Positions 1 to 7,101 of a stretch of DNA of 35,052 bases are shown one piece after another. The first letter of the stretch is position 1, and each line of letters begins with the position of its first letter. Location: assembly GCA_001823575.1 (NCBI GenBank), contig MHUW01000013.1, forward strand, positions 1 through 35,052. The letters run 5' to 3'. A program made the translations under genes and the position numbers. The notes under the pieces were generated by a model. That model saw only the letters and a list, made by a program, of their open reading frames with translations. It was not told where the DNA came from and did not search any database. This DNA comes from Candidatus Yonathbacteria bacterium RIFCSPLOWO2_01_FULL_47_33b (GTDB taxonomy: Bacteria; Patescibacteriota; Minisyncoccia; Phycocordibacterales; UBA1550).

Positions 1-279
1 GAGACCGAGCGTTCTCAAGAACAGAACCGCGAAAAAGCAGTACAGATTCTCAAGGGTAAACTTTATAAAAAACAGGACGACGAGCGCAAAGTTGCCGAGA
101 GTGGTATGTATATTAGTAAGACAACAGAAATTGAGTGGGGGAACCAAATCCGCTCGTATGTCATTCATCCTTACAAAATGGTCAAAGACCACCGTACGGG
201 CGTCGAGACGAGTAACGTGGACGCGGTACTTGAAGACGGGGACTTAATGGAATTTATTGAGGCGGAAAAGGAGCTTTAA
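1..279 (+). CDS. prfB: Peptide chain release factor 2, C-terminal part (partial)
   Basis: Frame 1 is open from the first base to TAA at 277-279. The translation carries the RF2 C-terminal signature ([20 protein letters not shown], then ETSNVDAVL). This is the part of class I release factors after the GGQ loop, seated in the ribosomal A site during stop-codon-dependent peptide release. RF2 rather than RF1 is inferred from the [11 protein letters not shown] wording typical of RF2. The GGQ motif, the start and any programmed frameshift lie outside the window. The gene ends 30 nt before the promoter of the AAA+ gene. Confidence 0.93.
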   Translation, partial: ETERSQEQNREKAVQILKGKLYKKQDDERKVAESGMYISKTTEIEWGNQIRSYVIHPYKMVKDHRTGVETSNVDAVLEDGDLMEFIEAEKEL

Positions 280-309
280 ACTTTCATATTTTCGTAATTC
301 AAAGTTTCA

Positions 310-338
310 TAGACACTCCACATTCCATATGGTACGAT
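310..338 (+). promoter_or_regulatory. Promoter of the AAA+/DGR target gene, probably leaderless
   Basis: TAGACA (310-315) and TACGAT (333-338) are separated by 17 nt and sit six bases before the ATG at 345. Transcription would begin at or next to the start codon, so the mRNA is probably leaderless. No Shine-Dalgarno sequence is visible, which fits. Confidence 0.5.
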
Positions 339-344
339 ACGCCT

Positions 345-2510
345 ATGGAACAACTGCCGCAAAGACTATCCGTTGAAGAACTACATGATTTGTCCGATGA
401 AAAGAAGCATACGCGGGGTGCTTTGAGCGACCTCAGTGCGGAGAAAATGCCACAGGAAATGAGTGAGGATCTTTCCGAAGAACCTCGTGGAATTTTGGAA
501 ACCTTGAAAGAGAAATCACAAGGTCTCATTGAGTCCTACGGCGGAATATCAAAGGTGAAAGAAGCTCTCCGTGAACGGCACTCATTTGATGTTCTCTCCG
601 CACATTTTGAAAAAGATGCGGTGCAGAATCTCAAAGAACACACGGAGGCGAAAGAAGTGTACGATACGCTTGCCATCAAGCAGATCAAAAGGAATGTTTC
701 TCTCGGCGGGTCTTCACCGGTCGCGCAAAACATTCTCAACAGATATCAAGAAGGCGCACAACACGAAGAAGAAGCGCTTAAAACTATCCAAGAAAACGAG
801 CCGATCCTCGCTCGCGCGCACGAGCTTCTCTCGTACCAAGAGGGGCTGTCCAAAGAGGGGCACATCTGCCCGCTTCCTTCTACCGTCGGCTACATCAAAA
901 GCATAGAAGAACGAATGATTACTGGCAAACCCGTGTTCCTCCACGGAGCGACCGGCACTGGGAAGACTTCACTTGCTCGCTATGCCACAAAGGAGTTGAC
1001 GGGCAAGGATGCTGAAATGGTGTACTGCTCACCACAGTTTCGCGAACAGCAGGTATGGTCCACGACGGGGCTTCGTGCGACCGAAGACGGCAAGGGTGTG
1101 GAGACGGTCGTCATCTACGGTCCGCTCGCTCGCGCAATGCGTGAGGGTAAAGCCATCATTTTTGACGAGTTCACGACATTGCCCAAAGAACAGATGGCGT
1201 TCATCAAGGGGGTGTTCGGGGTAAAGATTGGCGACAAGATTACTGTTCCCGGGAATGGCGAAATCGCCGTACAAAACGGGTTCCAGATGATATTCACCGC
1301 CAATCTGAAGTCCGAGAAAAATCAAGAACGAAGCGACCTCCCTCCAGAAATGGCGAGTGAGTTTGAGCAGAACAATATGGAGATTGGGTATGCAAGCACA
1401 GAGGAAATGTATGACACGATACTCGCGCGTCTCATCGACCGTAAAGGAAACCTCACGCTTTCATACGAGGATTTGCAAGACACGCTTCCCAAGTTTGTCT
1501 CAGCTATAAAAGAAGTTCAGATTGCATACGCAGGTATCTTGCCCGACGACGAAGCAAAAAAACTCGGCGTAATGGAAGCCAATGGAAGAGTGCAGGGACT
1601 TAAAAAGTTTGTAATGAGCCAGAGGTCCATCGAAGCGATCCTTGAAAGATGGAATGTTGAACAGACGAGAAATGCCGATGCAAACTTCAGAAACTTTCTC
1701 GACGATGCGCTCCAGACAGGCATCACCTTCAAAGAATATCCGGAAGCAGATCGCGAGCTCGTCGCAAAGATATTCGCCACAAAAGGATTTTTGAGGACCA
1801 AGAGTGAAAGCGACCTCGGGCTCAAGAGTGGTTCACTCAAAGGGCTCCACTCAACAGGGCAATACGAAGAGGTAAAAAAGCAGACGCTTTCTATAAAAGA
1901 TGTTGCCACGCTGGACCCGTTTCACACGAGAAAATCCAAAGAGCAAGAAGAGGCTGAGTCATTTGTTAAGGAAGAAATAGGAACAGAATCAAATCCTGAA
2001 GAACTCGAGTCCACCATCGCTCGCGTCCGTGAAGCAGGATTCCTCGACGCGTCATTTGAAGGTAAAGAAACTCATCGCCTCGCTATTGAAGCACTCCCCA
2101 AAGAAGAAGCAATCGAAGCATATCGAAAGAGTGGTGGTGAAACATATATATGGGCAGAGCTCGAAAAGAACATGCCCTACACAACACCAAAGGCAGAAAA
2201 GCTCGATGTGATACTCCTTGGCTTTGGTAAATCGGTCACAAGTGATGAAGCTCTTGCAGAAATGGAGAGACTTGGTGTTCGCCCCCTCACCTACGAGGAG
2301 CTTATTCAATACGGTATCGTAAACCCAGAAGCTCAGAAGAAAAACCCCCACGTTGCATTGGGAAGTAAACATTCCCTGGGCGGCGGTCCTCGCGCTCCGA
2401 TCCTCCGCGTCGGCGACGGCGGGCGCGGCCTGTGCGCCCTCCGTTGGGGCGGTGGCTGGGGCGGGGGGGTGCCGTTTCCCCGTTGTCCGCAAGTAGTGCT
2501 TTGGCTTTAG
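345..2510 (+). CDS. MoxR-type AAA+ ATPase with a C-terminal DGR variable domain (frameshifted at the end)
   Basis: The first ~190 residues are a charged, helical region with no recognised domain. An AAA+ module follows: Walker A GATGTGKTS at about 201-209, Walker B AIIFDEF at about 270-276 and a sensor-1-type MIFTAN near 315-320. This is the MoxR/CbbQ type, an ATP-driven chaperone that usually acts with a vWA protein; one is encoded at 4283-6181. Residues ~550-680 (from AGFLDASFEGKE through LTYEELIQYG to ALGSKH) are shared with the protein at 29702-30352. The last ~39 codons are variable repeat VR1, a likely C-type-lectin-fold tail as in other DGR targets. A 7-G run at 2463-2469 has one G more than the template. 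Without it the protein would end in CRFPVVRK at a TAG at 2494-2496 (716 aa). As read, the frame shifts and ends at 2510. This may be a real null variant or a sequencing error. Confidence 0.88.
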   Translation: MEQLPQRLSVEELHDLSDEKKHTRGALSDLSAEKMPQEMSEDLSEEPRGILETLKEKSQGLIESYGGISKVKEALRERHSFDVLSAHFEKDAVQNLKEHTEAKEVYDTLAIKQIKRNVSLGGSSPVAQNILNRYQEGAQHEEEALKTIQENEPILARAHELLSYQEGLSKEGHICPLPSTVGYIKSIEERMITGKPVFLHGATGTGKTSLARYATKELTGKDAEMVYCSPQFREQQVWSTTGLRATEDGKGVETVVIYGPLARAMREGKAIIFDEFTTLPKEQMAFIKGVFGVKIGDKITVPGNGEIAVQNGFQMIFTANLKSEKNQERSDLPPEMASEFEQNNMEIGYASTEEMYDTILARLIDRKGNLTLSYEDLQDTLPKFVSAIKEVQIAYAGILPDDEAKKLGVMEANGRVQGLKKFVMSQRSIEAILERWNVEQTRNADANFRNFLDDALQTGITFKEYPEADRELVAKIFATKGFLRTKSESDLGLKSGSLKGLHSTGQYEEVKKQTLSIKDVATLDPFHTRKSKEQEEAESFVKEEIGTESNPEELESTIARVREAGFLDASFEGKETHRLAIEALPKEEAIEAYRKSGGETYIWAELEKNMPYTTPKAEKLDVILLGFGKSVTSDEALAEMERLGVRPLTYEELIQYGIVNPEAQKKNPHVALGSKHSLGGGPRAPILRVGDGGRGLCALRWGGGWGGGVPFPRCPQVVLWL
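2375..2492 (+). repeat. DGR variable repeat VR1
   Basis: 118 nt aligned with the template repeat at 2862-2978. All 24 substitutions fall on template adenines: 20 to G, two to C, two to T. Every C, G and T of the template is kept, and the only other difference is one added G in the run at 2463-2469. The 3' part (GTTTCCCCGTTGTCCGCAA, starting two bases before the run's CCC) is identical and would be the initiation-of-homing region. This adenine-only pattern is diagnostic of DGR mutagenic retrohoming. Confidence 0.96.
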
Positions 2511-2861
2511 ACACTATGCTTTTGCTTTAAATTTTTGACTTTTGGTCGCGCTTCAATCGACACTGCGCGACATGATTTTGCAAAATCAAAAGTTTTTGGC
2601 ATGCTATATCTTGAGAGTAGATATAGCGTATACGGATAGTGATGTTTGTATGCCATCGAAATCAGTAGGCTATGGACGAGAGTTTTTGTGCGCATGTTGC
2701 ATAGAAAGAGTGTCTATAGTTTCTCTAAAAAAGAAATCTACTTGGCGCATACATGTTGGGTATTGTTATCCCAGTAGGTCATTCTGCTGAATGAGATACC
2801 GACTTAAATACAATGCTTGGTTGCGACTGGGCATGGTGGTCTGCACGCATATATGCGAAAT
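2497..2861. other. Non-coding region between VR1 and TR, with a hairpin
   Basis: No convincing gene is present; the ORFs offered here have no family resemblance. A hairpin with a perfect 9-bp stem (GCTATATCT at 2603-2611, AGATATAGC at 2619-2627, 7-nt loop) lies 3' of VR1. Some DGRs need a hairpin or cruciform just 3' of the VR for homing; this one is ~110 nt away, farther than in the phage BPP-1 model, so the role is only suggested. The 27-nt repeat at 2770-2796 also lies here. The TR transcript must start in this region, but I see no strong promoter. Confidence 0.5.
2770..2796. repeat. 27-nt hairpin repeat, copy 1
   Basis: CCCAGTAGGTCATTCTG followed by CTGAATGAGA. It contains the arms TCATTC and GAATGA and recurs at 11351-11377 with one mismatch. 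It lies 65 nt upstream of the TR. Confidence 0.75.
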
Positions 2862-2978
2862 CCTGGACGGCAATCCTCACGCTCCGATCCTCAACGTCAA
2901 CGACGACGAGCGCAACCTGAACGCCAACCATTGGGGCAATGACTGGGACGAGAGGTACCGTTTCCCCGTTGTCCGCAA
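2862..2978 (+). repeat. DGR template repeat (TR)
   Basis: 117 nt, adenine-rich at first and second codon positions (many AAC, AAT, GAC codons), matching VR1 except at adenines. Read in the VR frame it gives DGNPHAPILNVN and ends RFPVVRN, the same frame as the target protein. The TR RNA would be copied by the adjacent reverse transcriptase with adenine-specific errors. It ends 11 nt before a strong terminator hairpin. Confidence 0.96.
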
Positions 2979-2987
2979 CTTTATTTC

Positions 2988-3410
2988 TTACTCCCGCGCT
3001 TTTGCGCGGGAGTTTTCTTTTTCTGTTTGCGCAAGTATCTGGTTGTGCCAGCCACCGAGCATGCGCCCTACTTCGAAAAGCTTTTCAGAGAGCGCAATGA
3101 ACTTTTTTGCATCGAGTGCGTCGACTTTGTTTGCGACACGAAGGAGGAGTTTTACCGTGTCGAGTAGCTGAATTGCTTTTTGAATGTGAACGGTCTTGTG
3201 TTCCTTTTTTACAAAAAGTGCCGAGGATATATAGCACATGATTTCACACAAGAGAGAGTCTATTTTTGCACCGAGTGAGTAGCGGTGGATTTTTGGAAAG
3301 TGTAGAATGTAGGAATGCCACAAAGTATACGCAACTTCAATCTTGAGAATGAGGGGTGGGATGTCTGTGGGTATACGGGGGGGGGGTGGACATAAAGGAA
3401 AGTATACCAT
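2988..3410 (-). CDS. avd: DGR accessory protein Avd (four-helix bundle)
   Basis: The C-terminal ~120 residues match the Avd/four-helix-bundle family: FPKIHRYSLGAKID near the start of the core, a run of helices, then LLLRVANKVDALDAKKF and a closing EVGRMLGGW. In characterised DGRs, Avd forms a basic pentameric barrel that binds the RT and is needed for template-primed cDNA synthesis. It lies antisense to the RT and converges on the TR. The start is uncertain. The ATG at 3410 is in frame but its codons run through a 10-C tract (PPPP) with no Shine-Dalgarno, whereas the conserved part starts only after the tract. The ORF track's start (3449) would overlap the RT even more. Avd genes are usually on the same strand as the RT, so this arrangement is unusual. 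Confidence 0.85.
   Translation of the reverse strand: MVYFPLCPPPPRIPTDIPPLILKIEVAYTLWHSYILHFPKIHRYSLGAKIDSLLCEIMCYISSALFVKKEHKTVHIQKAIQLLDTVKLLLRVANKVDALDAKKFIALSEKLFEVGRMLGGWHNQILAQTEKENSRAKARE
2990..3022 (+). terminator. Intrinsic terminator of the TR transcript
   Basis: ACTCCCGCGC, TTTT loop, GCGCGGGAGT, then TTTCTTTTT. It begins 12 nt after the TR and also encodes the last residues of avd on the opposite strand. It would give the TR RNA a defined 3' end. Confidence 0.85.
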
Positions 3411-4320
3411 ACAGAATGTACCCAACGCCCGTTCTTTTGAAGAAATCATCTCATACGAAAATTTATTGCGCGCGTGGGAAGATTTTATAAAAGGAAAGCG
3501 TGGCAGGAGAGACGTGGATATGTTTGCTCGTACATTGTCAGATAACTTGTGGCAACTTCACTTTGATTTAAAGAATAGCACTTATGCGCATGGAGGGTAC
3601 CATGAGTACACTATTTGTGATCCAAAAAAACGTACGATACACAAGGCAAGTGTGAGAGACAGGGTGGTACATAGACTAGTCTACAATGCTCTCTATCGGT
3701 ATTTTGATAAGCGGTTCATTCATGACTCGCACTCATCGCGAAAAGGGAAGGGGACACACAGAGCGCGCGACAGGTTTCGGCTTTTTGCGCAGAAAGTTAG
3801 TAAAAATTATACAAAGCAATGTTTTGTCTTGAAATTTGATATACAGAAATGTTTTGCGAGTATTGACCAGACAACGCTTTTGGAAATTCTTAAAAAACAT
3901 ATTGCTGATGATGAGGTGTATGACATTGTTGCTATAATCATTGGGAGCTTTAAATGCGGGCTTCCGCTTGGGAACCTCACTTCCCAACTTTTTATCAATG
4001 TGTACCTCCACGAGCTTGATTGGTTTTGTAAACATACCATTCGCGCAAAATATTATTTGCGTTACGCTGACGATGTTGTTATTGTATCGGATGATGAAGA
4101 TGAGCTCGACGTTGCGTACAGAATAATCGCTGATTTTTTGTTAAGCAAACTTTATCTTACGACCCACAAAAAGAGTGTGGCTACCATTTACCAAGGGGTT
4201 GACGTGTTGGGCGTGATATTCTTCCCCCGATATGGTATTTTAAGGAGAAGGACGAGGGTGCGGATGAGGGTGCGAGAACAACATGGAAAATATCTTCAAA
4301 CAAGAAATGGCGCAGAATAG
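3361..4320 (+). CDS. DGR reverse transcriptase
   Basis: RT with DGR-type motifs: a DRVVHRLVYNALYRYF block, LKFDIQKCFASID, the motif LPLGNLTSQLFIN, and catalytic YADD in YYLRYADDVVIV. It makes adenine-mutagenised cDNA from TR RNA for insertion at the VR. I place the start at ATG 3361 because GAGG lies just upstream and no in-frame ATG occurs between it and the conserved region; 3349 (ATG) and 3343 (TTG, ORF track) are alternatives. Codons 6-9 read through a 10-G tract, so the reading frame depends on tract length. The protein ends soon after GVDVLGVIFFP...RRRTRV, seemingly shorter at the C-terminus than most DGR RTs. Its last 38 nt overlap the vWA gene. Confidence 0.95.
   Translation: MSVGIRGGGGHKGKYTIQNVPNARSFEEIISYENLLRAWEDFIKGKRGRRDVDMFARTLSDNLWQLHFDLKNSTYAHGGYHEYTICDPKKRTIHKASVRDRVVHRLVYNALYRYFDKRFIHDSHSSRKGKGTHRARDRFRLFAQKVSKNYTKQCFVLKFDIQKCFASIDQTTLLEILKKHIADDEVYDIVAIIIGSFKCGLPLGNLTSQLFINVYLHELDWFCKHTIRAKYYLRYADDVVIVSDDEDELDVAYRIIADFLLSKLYLTTHKKSVATIYQGVDVLGVIFFPRYGILRRRTRVRMRVREQHGKYLQTRNGAE
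3377..3386. repeat. 10-G homopolymer in the overlapping avd/RT 5' ends
   Basis: Ten consecutive G on the plus strand, inside the N-terminal codons of the RT and, read as C, of avd. Such tracts are prone to slipped-strand length change and also to sequencing error. Confidence 0.9.
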
Positions 4321-6181
4321 CTCGAAGGACGGGGTTGTTCCGCGTGAGGGTAAAGACATCAGTACCGAGTATTTTAATACGCACCGGGACTTTTTTGAGA
4401 CTTATGCGCGTGGCGGGGTGAAGGTGGAGCCGGCTCCAGTAGGGCTTGACACCTTTGCGTTTAATCTGGAGAAAAACACGATTTATGTGAACGATATGTT
4501 TTACCGAGAAGGAAGAGGGTTTAGCGACGAGAAAACCGCTTTTGCAGTGTGTCACGAGGTAGAGCATTTTTTTGAAAAAAAGATGATGCTTACGGAGAAG
4601 GGAGGTGGCGAATACTTTTCAAAGTATTTGGAAAAAATTGGAAAGTCTCGCGCATATGGGCTTTTGGATAATTGTGTCGCTGATATTCGAGAAAACAGAT
4701 CGGTTGTGGAAAAGACTGGCAAGGAGTTTAGGAATACTGAAGAAAAAATGTACCGTGAGGATTTATTTCCGAGTGCCGACTTTCGGGATGCTCCGCTCCA
4801 TATACAATTTGCGCAGGCGATACTGCGTGAACGAAGACTACCCGATGAGCAATGCCTGGTGGCGGATGAGGTGCGCGCAAAACTCGATGCACTTGATGGT
4901 ATTGTAAATAAAAATAAAGTAAAACTTCTCGACGCAATGACGGGTACTAACGTGCCTATGTCGCTTCGGCTGAAACTCCTTGATCAATATGTCGTGCCGA
5001 TGATGGAGGAGCTTAAGAAGAAGGATCTGGAAAACGAAAAGGAGAAAAGTAAAGAGAGAGGGGAAAGTGGCGATAAGAAAGAGGGAGGCGAGGAACAGGC
5101 AGGTGCTCCGAAAGATGGCGAAGGAGAGCTTGACCCGAACGAGGTCTTCAAAGAAGCATATGAACGGGCGGAAAAAGGCACGCTCGGGTCGGTTCCTCAC
5201 GAAGCGGAGGAAGCGACATTTAAGGAGTGGCAGAAGGGAGAAAAAGAAAATAGTGTTGAAACACGCGATAAAGAATACGCGGAGTCTTTGGGTGTGAGTG
5301 AAAAAGCACTTGATGATTATCGCGCTATCAACAAGACGCTGCAGAATGTCATCAACCCCGAAACGAACCAGTCTGTCGTGGATGACTTGCGTGAACTGTT
5401 CAGGAGGATTATTGCCAAGAGAAAAAAGAAATGGATTGTTCCGAAATATCCGCTTGAGGAAGGGGATACTTTAGATGACCCTGTGGGCGCGTATGTGGAG
5501 GGGATGCGGGGGAATTTCAAACCGAAGGTTTGGGAGGAACAGGAGATCAAGGAAATTCGTGGAAATAAATGTGGCGAGGTGGAGATATCGTTTGTGTGCG
5601 ATGGCTCTGGAAGTATGAACGACGGAGGCGGATTGAAAAGGAAAGAACAGCAGAGAGCGATGGTGCTTGCGATGGAGGCGCTCAAGGATTTTAACGATAT
5701 GGTGGATGAGGAATCGGGGTCGCTTACTGAGCCCATTGATATAAAAACGGAGGTCTACAAGTTTCAGGGTGAGCAAAGTGACAGTGAACCTTTGAAACAA
5801 ATGGGGCGCGAGCTTTCCGAAAAAGACCGGATAACGGTGTGTGGCGAGCTCTCGAGTACGCCGGGGAGTACGACAGATTTTGTTCCGCTTGAAACTATCA
5901 ACATACAATTGCCCGATGAGTCTCTGGGCAAGATACGCGACGGGGAGTTGAAAAAGATTGTCATTGTGTTGACGGACGGGGAGAGTGATGATTCGCGGAG
6001 GGTTAAAGATACCATAGCATCGCTTCGTGAGAAAGGGGTCGTGGTGGTCGGCTTGGGGATTACGAGCGCGGGTGGGGCTGTCCTGGAAACATACGCCCCC
6101 AACGCTCTCGTCGTGGAGGATGCAAAAGATCTGCCAAGAATGCTCGGCGAGCTTTTGGAGGATCATTTGAAGGAGTTGTAA
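4283..6181 (+). CDS. vWA-domain protein with N-terminal HExxH motif, partner of the MoxR ATPase
   Basis: The N-terminal region has a zinc-metallopeptidase-like motif HEVEH at 91-95, followed by DNCVADIRENR at 129-139, the sort of downstream acidic/Asn block seen in vWA-associated metallopeptidase-like domains. A highly charged linker follows (~240-330). The C-terminus is a von Willebrand A domain with MIDAS residues: DGSGS at 440-444, the Thr-rich TPGSTTDF near 526-533 and IVLTDGESD near 561-569. MoxR ATPases and vWA proteins form chaperone couples that remodel or activate partners. Being in the DGR locus, overlapping the RT by 38 nt, strongly suggests it works with the diversified ATPase at 345. 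Whether HEVEH is catalytic cannot be told from sequence. Confidence 0.88.
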   Translation: MENIFKQEMAQNSSKDGVVPREGKDISTEYFNTHRDFFETYARGGVKVEPAPVGLDTFAFNLEKNTIYVNDMFYREGRGFSDEKTAFAVCHEVEHFFEKKMMLTEKGGGEYFSKYLEKIGKSRAYGLLDNCVADIRENRSVVEKTGKEFRNTEEKMYREDLFPSADFRDAPLHIQFAQAILRERRLPDEQCLVADEVRAKLDALDGIVNKNKVKLLDAMTGTNVPMSLRLKLLDQYVVPMMEELKKKDLENEKEKSKERGESGDKKEGGEEQAGAPKDGEGELDPNEVFKEAYERAEKGTLGSVPHEAEEATFKEWQKGEKENSVETRDKEYAESLGVSEKALDDYRAINKTLQNVINPETNQSVVDDLRELFRRIIAKRKKKWIVPKYPLEEGDTLDDPVGAYVEGMRGNFKPKVWEEQEIKEIRGNKCGEVEISFVCDGSGSMNDGGGLKRKEQQRAMVLAMEALKDFNDMVDEESGSLTEPIDIKTEVYKFQGEQSDSEPLKQMGRELSEKDRITVCGELSSTPGSTTDFVPLETINIQLPDESLGKIRDGELKKIVIVLTDGESDDSRRVKDTIASLREKGVVVVGLGITSAGGAVLETYAPNALVVEDAKDLPRMLGELLEDHLKEL

Positions 6182-6220
6182 ATATTTCCCCCCGCGAGAA
6201 AAATTTGATAGAATAAGGAA

Positions 6221-6901
6221 ATGATTTATTTCGACAACGTCTCCAAGGTCTACCCCGATGGAACCGTCGCTCTCGAAGGGGTGACCTTCTCGGTAAAGCA
6301 GGGAGAGTTCGTGTCTATTGTCGGACACTCAGGGGCAGGCAAAACAACGTTGATTAAACTCCTTCTTGGTGAAGGGGACTGCACCAGCGGAAGTGTGTCG
6401 TTTGACTCGGTGGATATTCAAAAAGTGAAAATGAAGGATATGCCAAACTTGCGCCGTCGCATTGGTGTCATTTTTCAGGATTTCCGCCTCCTTTCTAATA
6501 AAACCGCTTACGAAAATGTTGCCTTTGCTATGGAGGTTGCAGGAAAGACCGATGAGGAAATCGCCTCTGATGTGCCGCACGTCCTTGAGCTCGTCGACCT
6601 TTCGAAAAAAATGTGGAATTTCCCACGCCAGCTTTCGGGTGGTGAGCTTCAGCGTGTGGCTATTGCGCGTGCCATTGTAAATCACCCTGACCTCATCATT
6701 GCCGACGAACCAACCGGGAACCTCGACCCCATCAACACGTACGAAATCGTCCAGATTTTGAAAAAGATTAACGACCTCGGCACGACTGTTATTTTGACAA
6801 CCCACAACAAGGGCGTCGTCGAGGCCCTTGGTAAGCGCGTAATCACCATGGATCACGGCCGGGTGACACGTGACGACTCTACGGGGAAGTATGCATTATG
6901 A
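6221..6901 (+). CDS. ftsE: Cell division ATP-binding protein FtsE
   Basis: ABC ATPase of 226 aa, the usual FtsE length. Walker A is GHSGAGKTT near 36-44, the signature LSGGELQR near 140 and Walker B LIIADEPTGNLD near 158-169. FtsE binds FtsX at the membrane and controls peptidoglycan hydrolases during division. The start at 6221 follows AAGGA closely; a TAGAAT box only a few bases upstream suggests a very short or absent leader. It is followed by ftsX, but an unusual 200-nt insert separates them. Confidence 0.95.
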   Translation: MIYFDNVSKVYPDGTVALEGVTFSVKQGEFVSIVGHSGAGKTTLIKLLLGEGDCTSGSVSFDSVDIQKVKMKDMPNLRRRIGVIFQDFRLLSNKTAYENVAFAMEVAGKTDEEIASDVPHVLELVDLSKKMWNFPRQLSGGELQRVAIARAIVNHPDLIIADEPTGNLDPINTYEIVQILKKINDLGTTVILTTHNKGVVEALGKRVITMDHGRVTRDDSTGKYAL

Positions 6902-7094
6902 GTCAAAAAGTTAAAAGTCAAAAGTGTCTTGGGCCAAGCCTGCGTCCAAGACATGAATTTGCTAATTCAGAATCAGCTGATTCGAAAGCGGACCCAGGAA
7001 TTCATATTTTGCGGGCATCACCATCGTGTGTGATATAATGGGTGAAAGTTTGCGGGCGTTTACTTTTAGACTTTTGACTTTCAACTTTACGACT
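6901..7094. repeat. Inverted-repeat insert between ftsE and ftsX
   Basis: A 24-nt sequence at 6901-6924 (AGTCAAAAAGTTAAAAGTCA...) recurs inverted at 7071-7094 with three mismatches, enclosing ~146 nt. The left arm begins at the last base of the ftsE stop. Inside are GGGCCAAGCC (6931-6940), the perfect palindrome GAATCAGCTGATTC (6970-6983) and the hairpin GAATT-TGCT-AATTC. The first two motifs recur in the broken toxin gene at 24285-24311. This looks like a small non-autonomous element or MITE remnant. Confidence 0.65.
7009..7039 (+). promoter_or_regulatory. Possible promoter for ftsX inside the insert
   Basis: TATAAT at 7034-7039 is a perfect -10. TTGCGG at 7009-7014 would be a weak -35 with a 19-nt spacer. 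It would give ftsX its own transcript, separate from ftsE. Confidence 0.45.
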
Positions 7095-7101
7095 AACTAT
7101 T

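Noticed and set aside
345-2510. Reading the last residues (VPFPRCPQVVLWL) as a genuine alternative C-terminus
   Set aside because: Removal of one G restores CRFPVVRK plus a stop, matching both the TR frame and the paralogue, so the alternative ending is a frameshift product.
2542-2790. 82-aa ORF between VR1 and TR
   Set aside because: No recognisable motif, no ribosome binding site, and it overlaps a hairpin and a dispersed repeat.
2791-3171. 126-aa plus-strand ORF covering the TR
   Set aside because: It is open only because the TR keeps the target's reading frame. Outside the TR the translation resembles nothing and runs antisense through avd and the terminator. Treated as non-coding TR RNA.
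5471-6328. 285-aa minus-strand ORF across the vWA/ftsE junction
   Set aside because: Antisense shadow of two well-supported genes with no family resemblance.
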